Part shown: one piece after another, positions 53,295-63,198 of the stretch
Numbering within the stretch: the stretch's first letter is position 1
Layout: every line of letters begins with the position of its first letter
Source: Streptomyces sp. SLBN-31
GTDB lineage: Bacteria > Actinomycetota > Actinomycetes > Streptomycetales > Streptomycetaceae
Length of the DNA: 64,000 nt
Assembly: GCF_006715395.1 (NCBI RefSeq)
Contig: NZ_VFNC01000001.1
Location: 2,356,001 to 2,420,000, forward strand
Direction of reading: 5' to 3'
The notes under the pieces: model-generated
Seen by the model: only the letters and a program-made list of their open reading frames with translations
Told to the model about the DNA's origin: nothing
Databases searched by the model: none
Position numbers and translations under genes: made by a program

Positions 53295-54317
53295 ATGGCC
53301 ATGCCGCTGCGTCAGTCCATCAAAGTCGCTACATACTTGGCCGAACAGAAGCTCCGCAAGCGGGACAAGTTCCCGCTGATCGTGGAGCTGGAGCCTCTCT
53401 TCGCATGCAACCTGAAGTGCGAGGGCTGCGGCAAGATCCAGCATCCGGCGGGCGTGCTCAAACAGCGCATGCCGGTCGCGCAGGCCGTGGGAGCGGTGCT
53501 GGAGTCGGGTGCCCCGATGGTGTCCATCGCCGGCGGCGAGCCCCTGATGCACCCTCAGATCGATGAGATCGTGCGGCAGTTGGTGGCCAGGAAGAAGTAC
53601 GTCTTCCTCTGCACCAACGCCATGCTGCTGCGCAAGAAGATGGACAAGTTCAAGCCCTCTCCCTACTTCGCCTTCGCCGTGCACATCGACGGACTGCGCG
53701 AGCGGCACGACGAGTCGGTGGCGAAGGAGGGCGTCTTCGACGAGGCCGTCGAGGCGATCAAGGAGGCCAAGCGGCGCGGCTTCCGGGTCACCACCAACTC
53801 CACCTTCTTCAACACCGACACCCCGCAGACCATCATCGAGGTGCTCAACTTCCTCAACGACGACCTCAAGGTCGACGAGATGATGATCTCGCCCGCCTAT
53901 GCCTACGAGAAGGCGCCCGACCAGGAGCACTTCCTGGGCGTGGAGCAGACCCGCGAGCTGTTCAAGAAGGCCTTCGCGGGCGGCAACCGCCGCAAGTGGA
54001 GGCTCAACCACTCGCCGCTGTTCCTCGACTTCCTCGAGGGCAAGGTCGACTTCCCCTGCACCGCCTGGGCGATCCCGAACTACTCGCTCTTCGGCTGGCA
54101 GCGCCCCTGCTACCTGATGAGCGACGGGTACGTGCCGACGTACCGCGAGCTGATCGAGGAGACGGACTGGGACAAGTACGGCCGCGGCAAGGACCCGCGC
54201 TGCGCCAACTGCATGGCGCACTGCGGCTACGAGCCCACCGCCGTCCTCGCCACCATGGGGTCCCTGAAGGAGTCCCTGCGCGCCATGCGCGAGACGGTCT
54301 CCGGAAACCGGGAGTGA
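53295..54317 (+). CDS. hpnH: Adenosylhopane synthase HpnH, radical SAM
   Basis: A 340-residue radical SAM enzyme that couples adenosine to hopene, the first step of C35 side-chain assembly. The 4Fe-4S motif is C38-NLK-C42-EG-C45, followed by GGEPLMHPQ (SAM binding). The C-terminal [14 protein letters not shown] is an additional Cys cluster typical of HpnH. The ATG at 53295 follows AGGAGGTGAGCCAG, the best ribosome-binding site in the operon; a GTG nine bases earlier overlaps it and is rejected. Confidence 0.95.
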   Translation: MAMPLRQSIKVATYLAEQKLRKRDKFPLIVELEPLFACNLKCEGCGKIQHPAGVLKQRMPVAQAVGAVLESGAPMVSIAGGEPLMHPQIDEIVRQLVARKKYVFLCTNAMLLRKKMDKFKPSPYFAFAVHIDGLRERHDESVAKEGVFDEAVEAIKEAKRRGFRVTTNSTFFNTDTPQTIIEVLNFLNDDLKVDEMMISPAYAYEKAPDQEHFLGVEQTRELFKKAFAGGNRRKWRLNHSPLFLDFLEGKVDFPCTAWAIPNYSLFGWQRPCYLMSDGYVPTYRELIEETDWDKYGRGKDPRCANCMAHCGYEPTAVLATMGSLKESLRAMRETVSGNRE

Positions 54318-54321
54318 GGTC

Positions 54322-55479
54322 ATGACCGCCGTTTCCCTCGGTGTCCCCGAGGTACCGGCCCGGCCGATCGCCGAGCGGCGCGTGTCGCGGCAGATCCATG
54401 TGGGGCCGGTGGCGGTCGGGGGCGGGGCACCGGTGTCGGTGCAGTCGATGACGACGACCCGTACGTCCGACATCGGCGCCACCCTGCAGCAGATCGCGGA
54501 ACTCACCGCGTCCGGCTGCCAGATCGTCCGCGTCGCCTGTCCCACACAGGACGACGCGGACGCGCTGGCCACCATCGCGCGCAAGTCGCAGATCCCGGTG
54601 ATCGCGGACATCCACTTCCAGCCGAAGTACGTGTTCGCGGCCATCGAGGCCGGCTGCGCCGCGGTGCGGGTGAACCCGGGCAACATCAAGAAGTTCGACG
54701 ACCAGGTGAAGGAGATCGCCAAAGCGGCCCGGGACCACGGCACGCCGATCCGGATCGGGGTCAACGCCGGGTCGCTGGACAAGCGGCTGCTGCAGAAGTA
54801 CGGCCGGGCGACGCCGGAGGCGTTGGTCGAGTCCGCGCTGTGGGAGGCGTCCCTCTTCGAGGAGCACGACTTCCGGGACATCAAGATCTCGGTCAAGCAC
54901 AACGACCCCGTGGTGATGGTCAACGCCTACCGGCTACTGGCCGAGCGGTGCGACTACCCGCTGCACCTCGGGGTCACCGAGGCCGGTCCCGCCTTCCAGG
55001 GCACGATCAAGTCGGCCGTCGCCTTCGGAGCGCTGCTCTCGCAGGGCATCGGCGACACGATCCGGGTCTCGCTGAGCGCCCCGCCCGCCGAGGAGGTGAA
55101 GGTCGGCATCCAGATCCTGGAGTCGCTGGGGCTCCGGCAGCGGCGCCTGGAGATCGTCTCCTGCCCCTCCTGCGGCCGGGCGCAGGTCGACGTCTACAAG
55201 CTCGCCGACGAAGTCACGGCCGGCCTGGAGGGGATGGAGGTCCCGTTGCGGGTAGCCGTGATGGGTTGTGTGGTCAACGGCCCCGGTGAGGCGCGGGAGG
55301 CGGACCTGGGGGTCGCCTCCGGCAACGGCAAGGGGCAGATCTTCGTCAAGGGCGAGGTCATCAAGACCGTACCCGAGTCCAAGATCGTGGAGACCCTCAT
55401 CGAGGAGGCGATGAAGATCGCCGAACAGATGGAACAGGACGGCGTCGCGTCGGGGGAGCCGGCCGTCACCGTGAGTTGA
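54322..55479 (+). CDS. ispG: 4-hydroxy-3-methylbut-2-enyl diphosphate synthase
   Basis: A 385-residue MEP-pathway enzyme making HMBPP from MEcPP with a 4Fe-4S cluster. The TIM barrel begins [19 protein letters not shown]; cluster Cys are in SCPSCGRAQ (around 281-284) and [17 protein letters not shown] (around 315). It is four bases after hpnH with GAGG upstream. Streptomyces usually has another ispG elsewhere in the chromosome (general knowledge), so this is probably a dedicated extra copy for hopanoid supply. Confidence 0.96.
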   Translation: MTAVSLGVPEVPARPIAERRVSRQIHVGPVAVGGGAPVSVQSMTTTRTSDIGATLQQIAELTASGCQIVRVACPTQDDADALATIARKSQIPVIADIHFQPKYVFAAIEAGCAAVRVNPGNIKKFDDQVKEIAKAARDHGTPIRIGVNAGSLDKRLLQKYGRATPEALVESALWEASLFEEHDFRDIKISVKHNDPVVMVNAYRLLAERCDYPLHLGVTEAGPAFQGTIKSAVAFGALLSQGIGDTIRVSLSAPPAEEVKVGIQILESLGLRQRRLEIVSCPSCGRAQVDVYKLADEVTAGLEGMEVPLRVAVMGCVVNGPGEAREADLGVASGNGKGQIFVKGEVIKTVPESKIVETLIEEAMKIAEQMEQDGVASGEPAVTVS

Positions 55480-55506
55480 ACAGCACGGACCGAAGGGGGC
55501 CCGAGC

Positions 55507-57441
55507 GTGACCATTCTGGAGAACATCCGGGGACCACGCGACCTTAAGGCGCTGTCCGAGGCGGAACTTCGCGAACTGTCAGAGGAGATCCGGGAGTTCC
55601 TGGTGCACGCGGTCGCCAGGACCGGCGGACACCTCGGGCCCAACCTGGGCGTGGTGGAACTGTCCATCGCGCTCCACCGGGTCTTCGAGTCACCGGTGGA
55701 CCGCATCGTCTGGGACACCGGCCACCAGAGCTACGTCCACAAGATCCTCACCGGCCGCAAGGACTTCTCCAAGCTGCGCGGCAAGGGCGGCCTGTCCGGC
55801 TACCCCTCGCGCGAGGAGTCCGAGCACGACATCGTGGAGAACAGCCACGCCTCCACCGCCCTCGGCTGGGCCGACGGCCTCGCCAAGGCCCGCCAGGTGC
55901 AGGGCGAGAAGGGGCACGTCGTCGCGGTGATCGGCGACGGCGCGCTGACCGGCGGCATGGCCTGGGAGGCGCTGAACAACATCGCCGCCGCCAAGGACCG
56001 GCCGCTGATCATCGTCGTCAACGACAACGAGCGGTCGTACGCGCCGACCATCGGCGGGCTCGCCAACCACCTCGCCACCCTGCGCACCACCGACTCCTAC
56101 GAGAAGGTGCTCGCCTGGGGCAAGGACGTCCTGCTGCGCACACCCGTCGTCGGCAACACCATCTACGAGTCCCTGCACGGCGCGAAGAAGGGCTTCAAGG
56201 ACGCCTTCGCCCCGCAAGGCATGTTCGAGGACCTGGGCCTGAAGTACGTCGGCCCGATCGACGGACACGACATCGGGGCCGTCGAGTCGGCGCTGCGGCG
56301 TGCGAAACGTTTCCACGGCCCGGTCCTGGTCCACTGCCTCACCGAGAAGGGCCGCGGCTACGAGCCGGCCCTGGCCCACGAGGAGGACCACTTCCACACC
56401 GTCGGCGTGATGGACCCGCTCACCTGCGAGCCGCTCACGCCGTCCAACTCCCCTTCCTGGACCTCGGTGTTCGGCGACGAGATCGTCAGGATCGGGGAGG
56501 AGCGGGAGGACGTCGTCGCGATCACTGCGGCGATGCTGCACCCGGTGGGGCTCGGCAAGTTCGCCGCCAGGTTCCCGGACCGGGTGTGGGACGTCGGGAT
56601 CGCCGAGCAGCACGCCGCGGTGAGCGCGGCGGGGCTCGCGACCGGCGGGCTGCACCCCGTCGTCGCCGTCTACGCCACCTTCCTCAACCGCGCCTTCGAC
56701 CAGCTCCTGATGGACGTCGCCCTGCACCGCTGCGGGGTCACCTTCGTGCTGGACCGAGCCGGCGTGACGGGCGTCGACGGGCCCTCCCACAACGGCATGT
56801 GGGACATGTCGATCCTCCAGGTCGTGCCGGGGCTCAGGATCGCCGCGCCACGCGACGCCGACCAGCTGCGGGCGCAGTTGCGCGAGGCGGTCGCCGTGGA
56901 CGACGCACCGACCCTGGTCCGCTTCCCGAAGGAGTCCGTCGGCCCCGAGATCCCGGCGATCGACCGGGTCGGCGGCCTCGACGTCCTGCACCGCGGCCCC
57001 GGCACGCCGGAGGTGCTGATGGTCGCCGTCGGGGTGATGGCTCCCGTCTGCATCCAGGCCGCCGAGCTGCTTCAGGCGCGCGGGATCTCCTGCACCGTGG
57101 TCGACCCCCGGTGGGTCAAGCCCGTCGACCCGGCGCTCCCGGGCCTCGCGGCGGAACACCGGCTGGTGGCCGTCGTCGAGGACAACAGCCGCTCGGCCGG
57201 TGTGGGATCGGCCGTGGCGCTGGCCCTCGGCGACGCCGAAGTCGACGTGCCCGTACGGCGGTTCGGTATCCCGGAGCAGTTCCTCGCGCACGCCAAGCGC
57301 GGCGAGGTGCTGGCCGACATCGGACTCACGCCGGTCGAGGTGGCCGGGCGGATCAGCGCGAGCCTGGCCGTCAAGGAGGCCGAGGTCACCCTGGCCGCCG
57401 AGGAACAGGTGAACGGCACCGTCAAGGAGAGGGCTGAATGA
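55507..57441 (+). CDS. dxs: 1-deoxy-D-xylulose-5-phosphate synthase
   Basis: A 644-residue ThDP enzyme that condenses pyruvate and glyceraldehyde-3-phosphate, the entry step of the MEP pathway. The ThDP motif is [17 protein letters not shown] (around residue 140). [13 protein letters not shown] and the transketolase pyrimidine domain with GIAEQHAA (catalytic Glu) and [15 protein letters not shown] are present. GTG at 55507 follows AAGGGGG. Its TGA overlaps the next ATG. It is likely a second dxs copy committed to this operon. Confidence 0.96.
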   Translation: MTILENIRGPRDLKALSEAELRELSEEIREFLVHAVARTGGHLGPNLGVVELSIALHRVFESPVDRIVWDTGHQSYVHKILTGRKDFSKLRGKGGLSGYPSREESEHDIVENSHASTALGWADGLAKARQVQGEKGHVVAVIGDGALTGGMAWEALNNIAAAKDRPLIIVVNDNERSYAPTIGGLANHLATLRTTDSYEKVLAWGKDVLLRTPVVGNTIYESLHGAKKGFKDAFAPQGMFEDLGLKYVGPIDGHDIGAVESALRRAKRFHGPVLVHCLTEKGRGYEPALAHEEDHFHTVGVMDPLTCEPLTPSNSPSWTSVFGDEIVRIGEEREDVVAITAAMLHPVGLGKFAARFPDRVWDVGIAEQHAAVSAAGLATGGLHPVVAVYATFLNRAFDQLLMDVALHRCGVTFVLDRAGVTGVDGPSHNGMWDMSILQVVPGLRIAAPRDADQLRAQLREAVAVDDAPTLVRFPKESVGPEIPAIDRVGGLDVLHRGPGTPEVLMVAVGVMAPVCIQAAELLQARGISCTVVDPRWVKPVDPALPGLAAEHRLVAVVEDNSRSAGVGSAVALALGDAEVDVPVRRFGIPEQFLAHAKRGEVLADIGLTPVEVAGRISASLAVKEAEVTLAAEEQVNGTVKERAE

Positions 57442-58823
57442 CCAAGGAGTTCGACCTCGGGGCGCTCCTGTCCGAGCGCGGAGCCGAACGCTACGAGCTG
57501 CACGGGAAGTACCTCAACCACCAGCTCCCGCGCATGCTGCACACGATCGGCTTCGACAAGGTCTACGAGCGCGCCGAGGGCGCCCACTTCTGGGACGCGG
57601 ACGGCAACGACTACCTGGACATGCTGGCCGGGTTCGGGGTGATGGGCCTGGGCCGCCACCACCCGGTCGTCCGCAAGGCGCTCCACGACGTCCTCGACGC
57701 CTCCCTCGCCGACCTCACCCGCTTCGACTGTCAGCCGCTGCCCGGCCTGCTGGCCGAGAAGCTGCTGACGTACAGCCCGCACCTGGACCGGGTGTTCTTC
57801 GGCAACAGCGGGACGGAGGCCGTCGAGACGGCGCTGAAGTTCGCCCGGTTCGCCACCGGGAAGCCGCGCGTGCTCTACTGCGACCACGCCTTCCACGGCC
57901 TGACCACGGGCTCGCTGTCCGTCAACGGCGAGTCCGGTTTCCGGGACGGCTTCGCCCCGCTCCTGCCGGACACCGCCGTCCCGCTCGGCGATCTCGACGC
58001 CCTGGCACGGGAGTTGAACAAGGGCGACGTCGCCGCCCTGATCGTGGAGCCGATCCAGGGCAAGGGCGTGCACGAGGCTCCGCCCGGCCATCTGCGCGCC
58101 GCCCAGGAACTGCTGCGCAAGCACAAGGCGCTGCTCATCGCCGACGAGGTGCAGACGGGGCTCGGCCGCACCGGTGACTTCTACGCCTACCAGCACGAGG
58201 AGGGCGTGGAGCCCGACCTGGTGTGCGTGGCCAAGGCGCTGTCGGGCGGCTACGTCCCGGTCGGTGCCACCCTCGGCAAGGACTGGATCTTCAAGAAGGT
58301 CTACTCGTCGATGGACCGGGTGCTGGTCCACTCGGCGAGCTTCGGCTCCAACGCCCAGGCCATGGCGGCGGGGCTCGCCGTGCTGTCGGTCATGGAGAAC
58401 GAGCAGATCGTCGCGAACGCCCGGGCGACGGGAGAGCAGCTGAAGTCCCGGCTCTCGGCTCTCGTCGACAAGTACGAGCTGCTCGCCGACGTCCGCGGCC
58501 GCGGCCTGATGATCGGCATCGAGTTCGGCAGGCCCCGGTCGCTGAAGCTGCGCAGCCGCTGGACGATGCTGCAGGCCGCGCGCAAGGGCCTGTTCGCGCA
58601 GATGGTCGTCGTACCGCTGCTGCAGCGGCACCGGATCCTCACCCAGGTCTCCGGCGACCACCTCGAAGTGATCAAGCTGATCCCGCCGTTGATCATCGGC
58701 GAGCGGGACGTGGACCGGTTCGTGGAGGCCTTCACCGCCGTGATGGACGACGCGCACAGCGGCGGCGGACTGATGTGGGACTTCGGCAAGACGCTCGTGA
58801 AGCAGGCGGTCGCCAACCGGTGA
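57438..58823 (+). CDS. hpnO: Class III aminotransferase HpnO
   Basis: A 461-residue PLP-dependent omega-aminotransferase. The Schiff-base Lys is in [15 protein letters not shown] (around residue 267); [15 protein letters not shown] and the aldimine Asp region [15 protein letters not shown] are clear. HpnO converts a ribosylhopane-derived aldehyde to aminobacteriohopanetriol. The extended N-terminus (about 45 residues) and an HpnH/HpnG context support HpnO over other family members. The ATG at 57438 overlaps the dxs stop. It is the last gene of the operon. Confidence 0.9.
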   Translation: MTKEFDLGALLSERGAERYELHGKYLNHQLPRMLHTIGFDKVYERAEGAHFWDADGNDYLDMLAGFGVMGLGRHHPVVRKALHDVLDASLADLTRFDCQPLPGLLAEKLLTYSPHLDRVFFGNSGTEAVETALKFARFATGKPRVLYCDHAFHGLTTGSLSVNGESGFRDGFAPLLPDTAVPLGDLDALARELNKGDVAALIVEPIQGKGVHEAPPGHLRAAQELLRKHKALLIADEVQTGLGRTGDFYAYQHEEGVEPDLVCVAKALSGGYVPVGATLGKDWIFKKVYSSMDRVLVHSASFGSNAQAMAAGLAVLSVMENEQIVANARATGEQLKSRLSALVDKYELLADVRGRGLMIGIEFGRPRSLKLRSRWTMLQAARKGLFAQMVVVPLLQRHRILTQVSGDHLEVIKLIPPLIIGERDVDRFVEAFTAVMDDAHSGGGLMWDFGKTLVKQAVANR

Positions 58824-58831
58824 AGCGGGGC

Positions 58832-58854
58832 GGGTGCCCGGCGTGAGCACCCGA
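58832..58854 (+). terminator. Hairpin after hpnO
   Basis: CGGGTGC (58832-58838) and GCACCCG (58848-58854) form a 7-bp stem 9 nt after the hpnO stop codon, ending the hopanoid operon just before the operator of the next gene. Confidence 0.55.
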
Positions 58855-58863
58855 CCGCGGCTT

Positions 58864-58899
58864 TTGCCTCTGAGGCAATAAATTTGCCGCAGGGGCAAA
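58864..58899. promoter_or_regulatory. Two TTGCC/GGCAA palindromes, operator of the XRE gene
   Basis: TTGCCTCTGAGGCAA (58864-58878) and TTTGCC-gcagg-GGCAAA (58883-58899) are centred 20 bp apart, two helical turns, in an AT-rich island. They lie 20-55 bp before the XRE-cupin start codon and overlap any promoter there, fitting cooperative autorepression by that regulator. Confidence 0.65.
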
Positions 58900-58918
58900 A
58901 TCGCGGCTGAATGGACAT

Positions 58919-59542
58919 ATGAGCTCCCCGGAAGCCGAGTCCGAGCCGTTCCCCGGACCGGACCTGCCCGCCGTCGCGCCCCAGCTGCGGGCCCTGCGCC
59001 GACGTGCCTCCCTCACCCTGGAGGCCGCGGCGCGCGCCGCCGGGCTCTCGCCGGCCCATCTGTCCCGGCTGGAGACCGGGCAGCGCCAGCCCTCGCTGCC
59101 GATGCTGCTCGCGCTCGCCCGTATCTACGGTACGACCGTCTCGGAACTGCTCGGCGAGCGGGTCGCCGACCGGGACGCCGTCGTACGCGGCGCCGACATG
59201 GAGCCGACGCCGGCGGGCGGCTGGACCTACTGGCAGGCCGGGTCGCCCGGCCGTGGCATGCAGGCCCTGCGCGTGCACGTGCCGCACGGCTCGCAGGGCG
59301 ACATCGTGCGCGTGCATCCCGGCGAGGAATGGCTGTACGTCCTCAGCGGCCGGCTGCGGCTGCGCCTCGGTGACACCACGCACCGGCTCGCCCCCGGCGA
59401 CAGCGCGCACTTCGACTCGCTCACCCCGCACCGCATCGCCGCGCAGGACCCCGACGGTGTCGAGCTCCTGTTCGTCCACACCCTGCTGCAGAGCCCGACG
59501 GCCACCCTGTGCCTCGGCCCCACCGATGGAGAGATGCCATGA
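58919..59542 (+). CDS. XRE-family regulator with cupin domain
   Basis: A 207-residue protein. The N-terminal XRE helix-turn-helix (LRALRRRASLTLEAAARAAGLSPAHLSRLETGQRQPSLPML in outline, residues about 23-65) is followed by a linker and a C-terminal cupin (VRVHPGEEWLYVLSGRLRLRLGDTTHRLAPGDSAHFDSLTPH, about 125-175). The ligand is unknown. The ATG at 58919 has no ribosome-binding site; a three-codon mini-ORF (ATG 58911) ends in an ATGA overlap with it. Two palindromes upstream suggest autoregulation. It is coupled to a small membrane protein. Confidence 0.88.
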   Translation: MSSPEAESEPFPGPDLPAVAPQLRALRRRASLTLEAAARAAGLSPAHLSRLETGQRQPSLPMLLALARIYGTTVSELLGERVADRDAVVRGADMEPTPAGGWTYWQAGSPGRGMQALRVHVPHGSQGDIVRVHPGEEWLYVLSGRLRLRLGDTTHRLAPGDSAHFDSLTPHRIAAQDPDGVELLFVHTLLQSPTATLCLGPTDGEMP

Positions 59543-59664
59543 GCAACAGCAACATGGAGGAGAAGTTCCCCCGCGGCCTGTGGGTCCGGCTGATCATCTA
59601 CATCGCCGTGGGGCATCTGTTCGCGGCCTTCATCTACCTGCTGTTCGCGGTCGGGGCGAAGTAG
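59539..59664 (+). CDS. Small membrane protein, DUF6126-like
   Basis: A 41-residue protein: MSNSNMEEKFPRGLWVRL, then a hydrophobic span (IIYIAVGHLFAAFIYLLFAVGA) and a terminal Lys. Its ATG overlaps the regulator's TGA (ATGA), so the two are co-translated. I recall small Streptomyces proteins with EE(K/R)FPRGLWVRL next to XRE-cupin genes, named DUF6126. It may be the membrane partner or effector of the regulator. Confidence 0.8.
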   Translation: MSNSNMEEKFPRGLWVRLIIYIAVGHLFAAFIYLLFAVGAK

Positions 59665-59680
59665 GCCGGGTGCGCGTCGG

Positions 59681-60478
59681 TCAGTCGAGCAGCCGCCCGC
59701 GCAGCCGCTCACGAATCTCCGGTGTGACCCCGAGCCCCTGCTCCAGGTACGCCTCGACCCCGCCCCATGTCTCCTCGATGGTCTCGAAGGCCGCCGCCAG
59801 ATACTCGGCGCGTGCCTCGAACAGGGGGCTGAGCAGCTCCATGACCTCGGGGGAGTAGCCGGCGGAGGAACTGCTGCTGCGGTGCACCTTGTAACGGCGG
59901 TGCTTGGCGTTGGACTCCAGGTAGTCCGCGACGATGGCCTCCCGCTCGACGCCCAGGGCGAGCAGGGTGACGGCTATGGACAGGCCCGCGCGGTCCTTGC
60001 CCGCCGCACAGTGCATCAGCGCCGGCACGCTGTCCTCGGCGAGCGAGCGCAGCACACGCGTGTGCTCGGCGGTGCGTTCCCTGATGATCGTGCGGTACGA
60101 GGTGATCATGCGGCCCGCGGCCTTGCCGTCACCGAGGACCTCGCGCAGCTGCTCGATCTCGCCGTCCCGCACCATCTTCCAGAAGCCCGCGCCGTCCGCC
60201 GGGTCGGACAGCGGCAGGTTCACATTGCGCACGCCCGGCAGCTCGACGTCCGGCCCCTCCAGCTGCTGGTCCGCGGCGTTGCGGAAGTCGAAGATCGTGT
60301 GCAGCCCCAGCGAGGAGAGGAACGCGGCGTCCTCCTCGGTCGCGTGCGCCAGGTGCCCGCTGCGGAACAGCACCCCGTGGCGCACCCGCCGCCCGTCCAC
60401 CGTCGGCAGCCCGCCCACGTCGCGGAAGTTGCGCACCCGGGCCAGCTCCGGCTCGGTCGACGGGATCTGCTGCGTCAC
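59681..60478 (-). CDS. Tyrosine-protein phosphatase
   Basis: A 265-residue dual-specificity-like tyrosine phosphatase of the bacterial Y_phosphatase3 family. The P-loop is HCAAGKDRAGLS (CX5R, around residues 158-164). The N-terminal VRNFRDVGGLPTVDGRRVRHGVLFRSGHL is the family signature and the general acid lies in the preceding helices. The GTG at 60478 has GGGAGG 7 nt upstream; the longer frame to 60625 runs into the divergent promoter. Substrate unknown (phosphotyrosine protein or phosphoinositide). Confidence 0.9.
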   Translation of the reverse strand: MTQQIPSTEPELARVRNFRDVGGLPTVDGRRVRHGVLFRSGHLAHATEEDAAFLSSLGLHTIFDFRNAADQQLEGPDVELPGVRNVNLPLSDPADGAGFWKMVRDGEIEQLREVLGDGKAAGRMITSYRTIIRERTAEHTRVLRSLAEDSVPALMHCAAGKDRAGLSIAVTLLALGVEREAIVADYLESNAKHRRYKVHRSSSSSAGYSPEVMELLSPLFEARAEYLAAAFETIEETWGGVEAYLEQGLGVTPEIRERLRGRLLD

Positions 60479-60608
60479 GGGGGCTCCTCCCAGTCCGCCC
60501 CGCCGACTCGGCTCGACGACGGGCACCTTGTCGACGATACGACATGCATTCCTTGGGCAATGAGTTGTCCACAGGCGTTGCCGTCGGCCCCCACCGGCAT
60601 TGATGATG

Positions 60609-60637
60609 TTGCTGCTTGATCGCACCTGTTCGAATAT
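60609..60637 (+). promoter_or_regulatory. Promoter of the alpha-galactosidase gene
   Basis: A -35 TTGCTG (60609-60614) and a -10 GAATAT (60632-60637) are separated by 17 nt. The implied start near 60644 gives a 5' leader of only about 5 nt before the ATG at 60649. Confidence 0.5.
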
Positions 60638-60648
60638 GTGGGGGCTTG

Positions 60649-62721
60649 ATGCTGGAGATCTCCGACAACGGCCGTACCTGGCTCCTGACCGGGCCGACCA
60701 GCGGCTACGCGATCCATCTCACCGAGGACGACGAGCTCCTGCACCTGCACTGGGGCCCCCGGATCGCCCTCGCCGACGCCGAGGCCCTCGCGGTACGCCC
60801 GCTGCCGGACTACCGCCCCTTCGAGTCCCCGCTCGACGGCCGCGAGGAGTACCCGGTCGAGGGCGGCCCGCGGTTCGTGCGGCCGGCCCTGTCCGTGCGC
60901 TCCGAGGAGCGGCGCGGCACCGAGTGGCGCTTCGAGGCGTACGAGGCGGAGGGCGACCACCTCCGGCTGAGGTTCCGCGACGGCGGCCTCGCGATCACCC
61001 TGCACCACCGGATGCGGCACGACGTCGTCGAGCGCTGGCTGACCCTCGACAACGAGGGTCCGGGCGCCCTGGAGCTGCTGCGCGCGGACGCCGCGACCTG
61101 GACCCTCCCCGACCGCGACGGCTGGCGGCTGTCCCAGCTGCACGGCCGCTGGGCCGCGGAGTCCCGGCTCACGACTTCCCCGCTCACCTACGGCGAGAAG
61201 GTCATCGGCAGCCGCCGCGGGCACACCGGACACCAGCACCTGCCCTGGGTCGCCCTCGACACCGACGCCACCGAGGAGCGCGGCGAGGTCTACGGCTGCG
61301 CTCTCGGCTGGTCCGGCTCCTGGCGCATCGCGGTGGCCCAACTCCCCGACGCACGCGTGCAGATCACCGGCGGCGCCGGATACGACGACTCCGGACTGCT
61401 GAACCTGGCGGCGGGGGAGTCGTACACCACCCCCGTCTTCGCCGGGCTGTGGAGCGACGGCGGCTTCGGCGGGGCGAGCCGGGCCTGGCACGCCTACCAG
61501 CGCGCGTACGTCGTCCCCGACGCGGACCAGGACCGGCCCGTGCTGTTCAACTCCTGGGAGGCCACGGAGTTCGACATCTCCGAGGAACAGCAGGGGGCCC
61601 TCGCACGGCGGGCCGCGGCGATCGGCGTGGAGCTGTTCGTCGTCGACGACGGCTGGTTCGGCAAGCGCACCAGCGACCGGGCCGGGCTCGGCGACTGGAC
61701 GCCCAACCCCGACCGCTTCCCCAAGGGTCTGGCGCCGCTCGCCGACTACGTGCACGCCCTCGGCATGCAGTTCGGCATCTGGGTCGAACCCGAGATGGTC
61801 AACCCGGACAGCGACCTGTACCGCGCCCACCCCGACTGGGTCCAGTTCCAGCCCGGACGCAGGCGGACGGAGCTGCGCAACCAGCTCGTGCTGAACCTGG
61901 CCCGCGAGGACGTCCAGGAGTACCTCTGGGAGCGGCTCGACGCACTCCTGTCCAGCGCCCCGATCGACTACGTGAAGTGGGACTTCAACCGCTGCTTCAC
62001 GGACGCCGGCTGGCCCGGTGACGCCTACCCGCAGCGACTGTGGGTCGACCACGTCCGCGCCCTGTACGCCCTGCTGGACCGGCTGCGGGAGGCCCACCCC
62101 GGTGTCGTCTTCGAGTCCTGCTCGGGCGGCGGCGGGCGGATCGACCTCGGGATCATGAGCCGTACGGACCAGGTGTGGACCTCGGACAACACCGATCCCC
62201 TCGACCGGCTCGCCATCCAGCACGGCTTCAGCCAGATCCACCCCGCGCGCGTCATGGCCGCCTGGGTCACCGACAGCCCCAACACCCAGCTCAACGGGCG
62301 CGTCAGCTCGCTTCGCTTCCGGTTCGTCAGCGCCATGGCCGGAGTGCTCGGGGTGGGCGGGGACCTCACACAGTGGACCGAGGAGGAGCTGACCGAGGCC
62401 CGCGACTGGGTGAGCCTCTACAAGGAGATCCGGCCGCTCGTCCAGCACGGTGAGCTGCACCGCCTCCGGCCGCCGACGGGCGGGCTCAGCGCGGTGCAGT
62501 ACGCGCGCGGGGACCAGAGCGTCGTCCTCGCCTGGTTGCAGGCGCAGAGCTACGGCGAGCCCGTGCCGGCCCTGCGGCTGCGTGCCCTCGACCCGACAGC
62601 GTCGTACGAATGCCTCGAAACGGGCGAAGTGCATCGAGGTGCCGTATTGCTCCATCACGGATTGCGTACCGGACTGCGGGGCGACCTTGATGCGGCAGTT
62701 CTCCGCCTGCGCCGCATCTGA
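60649..62721 (+). CDS. Alpha-galactosidase, GH36
   Basis: A 690-residue cytoplasmic glycoside hydrolase releasing terminal alpha-galactose. An N-terminal beta-sandwich (about 1-280) precedes a TIM barrel with the VVDDGWFG substrate loop, MQFGIWVEPEMVNPDSDL, the nucleophile Asp in DYVKWDFNR (around residue 444), FESCSGGGGRIDLG and the acid/base Asp in WTSDNTDPLDR. No signal peptide is present. ATG 60649 (TTG 60646 possible) gives MLEISDNGRTWLL. A 9-bp inverted repeat follows downstream. Confidence 0.93.
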   Translation: MLEISDNGRTWLLTGPTSGYAIHLTEDDELLHLHWGPRIALADAEALAVRPLPDYRPFESPLDGREEYPVEGGPRFVRPALSVRSEERRGTEWRFEAYEAEGDHLRLRFRDGGLAITLHHRMRHDVVERWLTLDNEGPGALELLRADAATWTLPDRDGWRLSQLHGRWAAESRLTTSPLTYGEKVIGSRRGHTGHQHLPWVALDTDATEERGEVYGCALGWSGSWRIAVAQLPDARVQITGGAGYDDSGLLNLAAGESYTTPVFAGLWSDGGFGGASRAWHAYQRAYVVPDADQDRPVLFNSWEATEFDISEEQQGALARRAAAIGVELFVVDDGWFGKRTSDRAGLGDWTPNPDRFPKGLAPLADYVHALGMQFGIWVEPEMVNPDSDLYRAHPDWVQFQPGRRRTELRNQLVLNLAREDVQEYLWERLDALLSSAPIDYVKWDFNRCFTDAGWPGDAYPQRLWVDHVRALYALLDRLREAHPGVVFESCSGGGGRIDLGIMSRTDQVWTSDNTDPLDRLAIQHGFSQIHPARVMAAWVTDSPNTQLNGRVSSLRFRFVSAMAGVLGVGGDLTQWTEEELTEARDWVSLYKEIRPLVQHGELHRLRPPTGGLSAVQYARGDQSVVLAWLQAQSYGEPVPALRLRALDPTASYECLETGEVHRGAVLLHHGLRTGLRGDLDAAVLRLRRI

Positions 62722-62797
62722 CTCTTCTGTCCGAATTGCTGCGTTGATTGGGCTTCATTCCAACTCGCGCTGTGACAAACGGAGCTGGAGCAGTGTC

Positions 62798-62847
62798 ACG
62801 TGAGCAGCGTCATACCCGTGACGGTGCGTACCTCGTCATGCTCACGT
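62798..62847. repeat. Inverted repeat in the gap before the riboswitch
   Basis: ACGTGAGCA (62798-62806) and TGCTCACGT (62839-62847) are perfect 9-bp arms around 32 nt that contain a smaller GTCA/TGAC dyad. It may end the alpha-galactosidase transcript or bind a regulator. The remaining 62848-63017 region is less GC-rich than its surroundings and presumably holds the promoter of the riboswitch transcript; I see no gene in it. Confidence 0.45.
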
Positions 62848-63017
62848 AATCAATCCGCCCTTCCTGCGAATTGAAGAGTGGGAAGAAGCGAAAATTCACG
62901 GAGAGTGACCGTGGATTTCCATGGAGGATCAAGGGAAACGGATGCACGGGGAACCGTCGCTTGTCCCTTCGCGTCCTCGTCGCTTACGTTCCACACCAAT
63001 CCGGACGGACGCCCAAT

Positions 63018-63180
63018 CCTGCCGCCGCCCGGAGCCCGCACCAACTCACCCGTGTACGGCAGGAGCGGGGGACCCACAGGTACAACGCCTGTTCCGGTCT
63101 CCGGAACGGCTAGGGGTACAGCCGCGACCAGCGCGCGGCCGGGCATCTCCAGCCCGCACCCGACAGCTCACCTCGCAGGC
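63018..63180 (+). ncRNA. c-di-AMP (ydaO/yuaA-type) riboswitch
   Basis: The leader contains conserved ydaO blocks: GGGGGACCCA (63067-63076), TAGGGGTACAGCCG (63111-63124), GGGCATCTCCAGCCCG and CCCGACAGCTCACCTCG before GCAGG. Closing-stem arms CCTGC (63018-63022) and GCAGG (63175-63179) pair. This class binds c-di-AMP and in Streptomyces typically sits in front of cell-wall hydrolase genes, as here. The downstream ribosome-binding site GGAGAGG (63184-63190) is close enough for control of translation. Exact ends need a covariance-model fit. Confidence 0.85.
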
Positions 63181-63198
63181 GCCGGAGAGGAATTCGCC

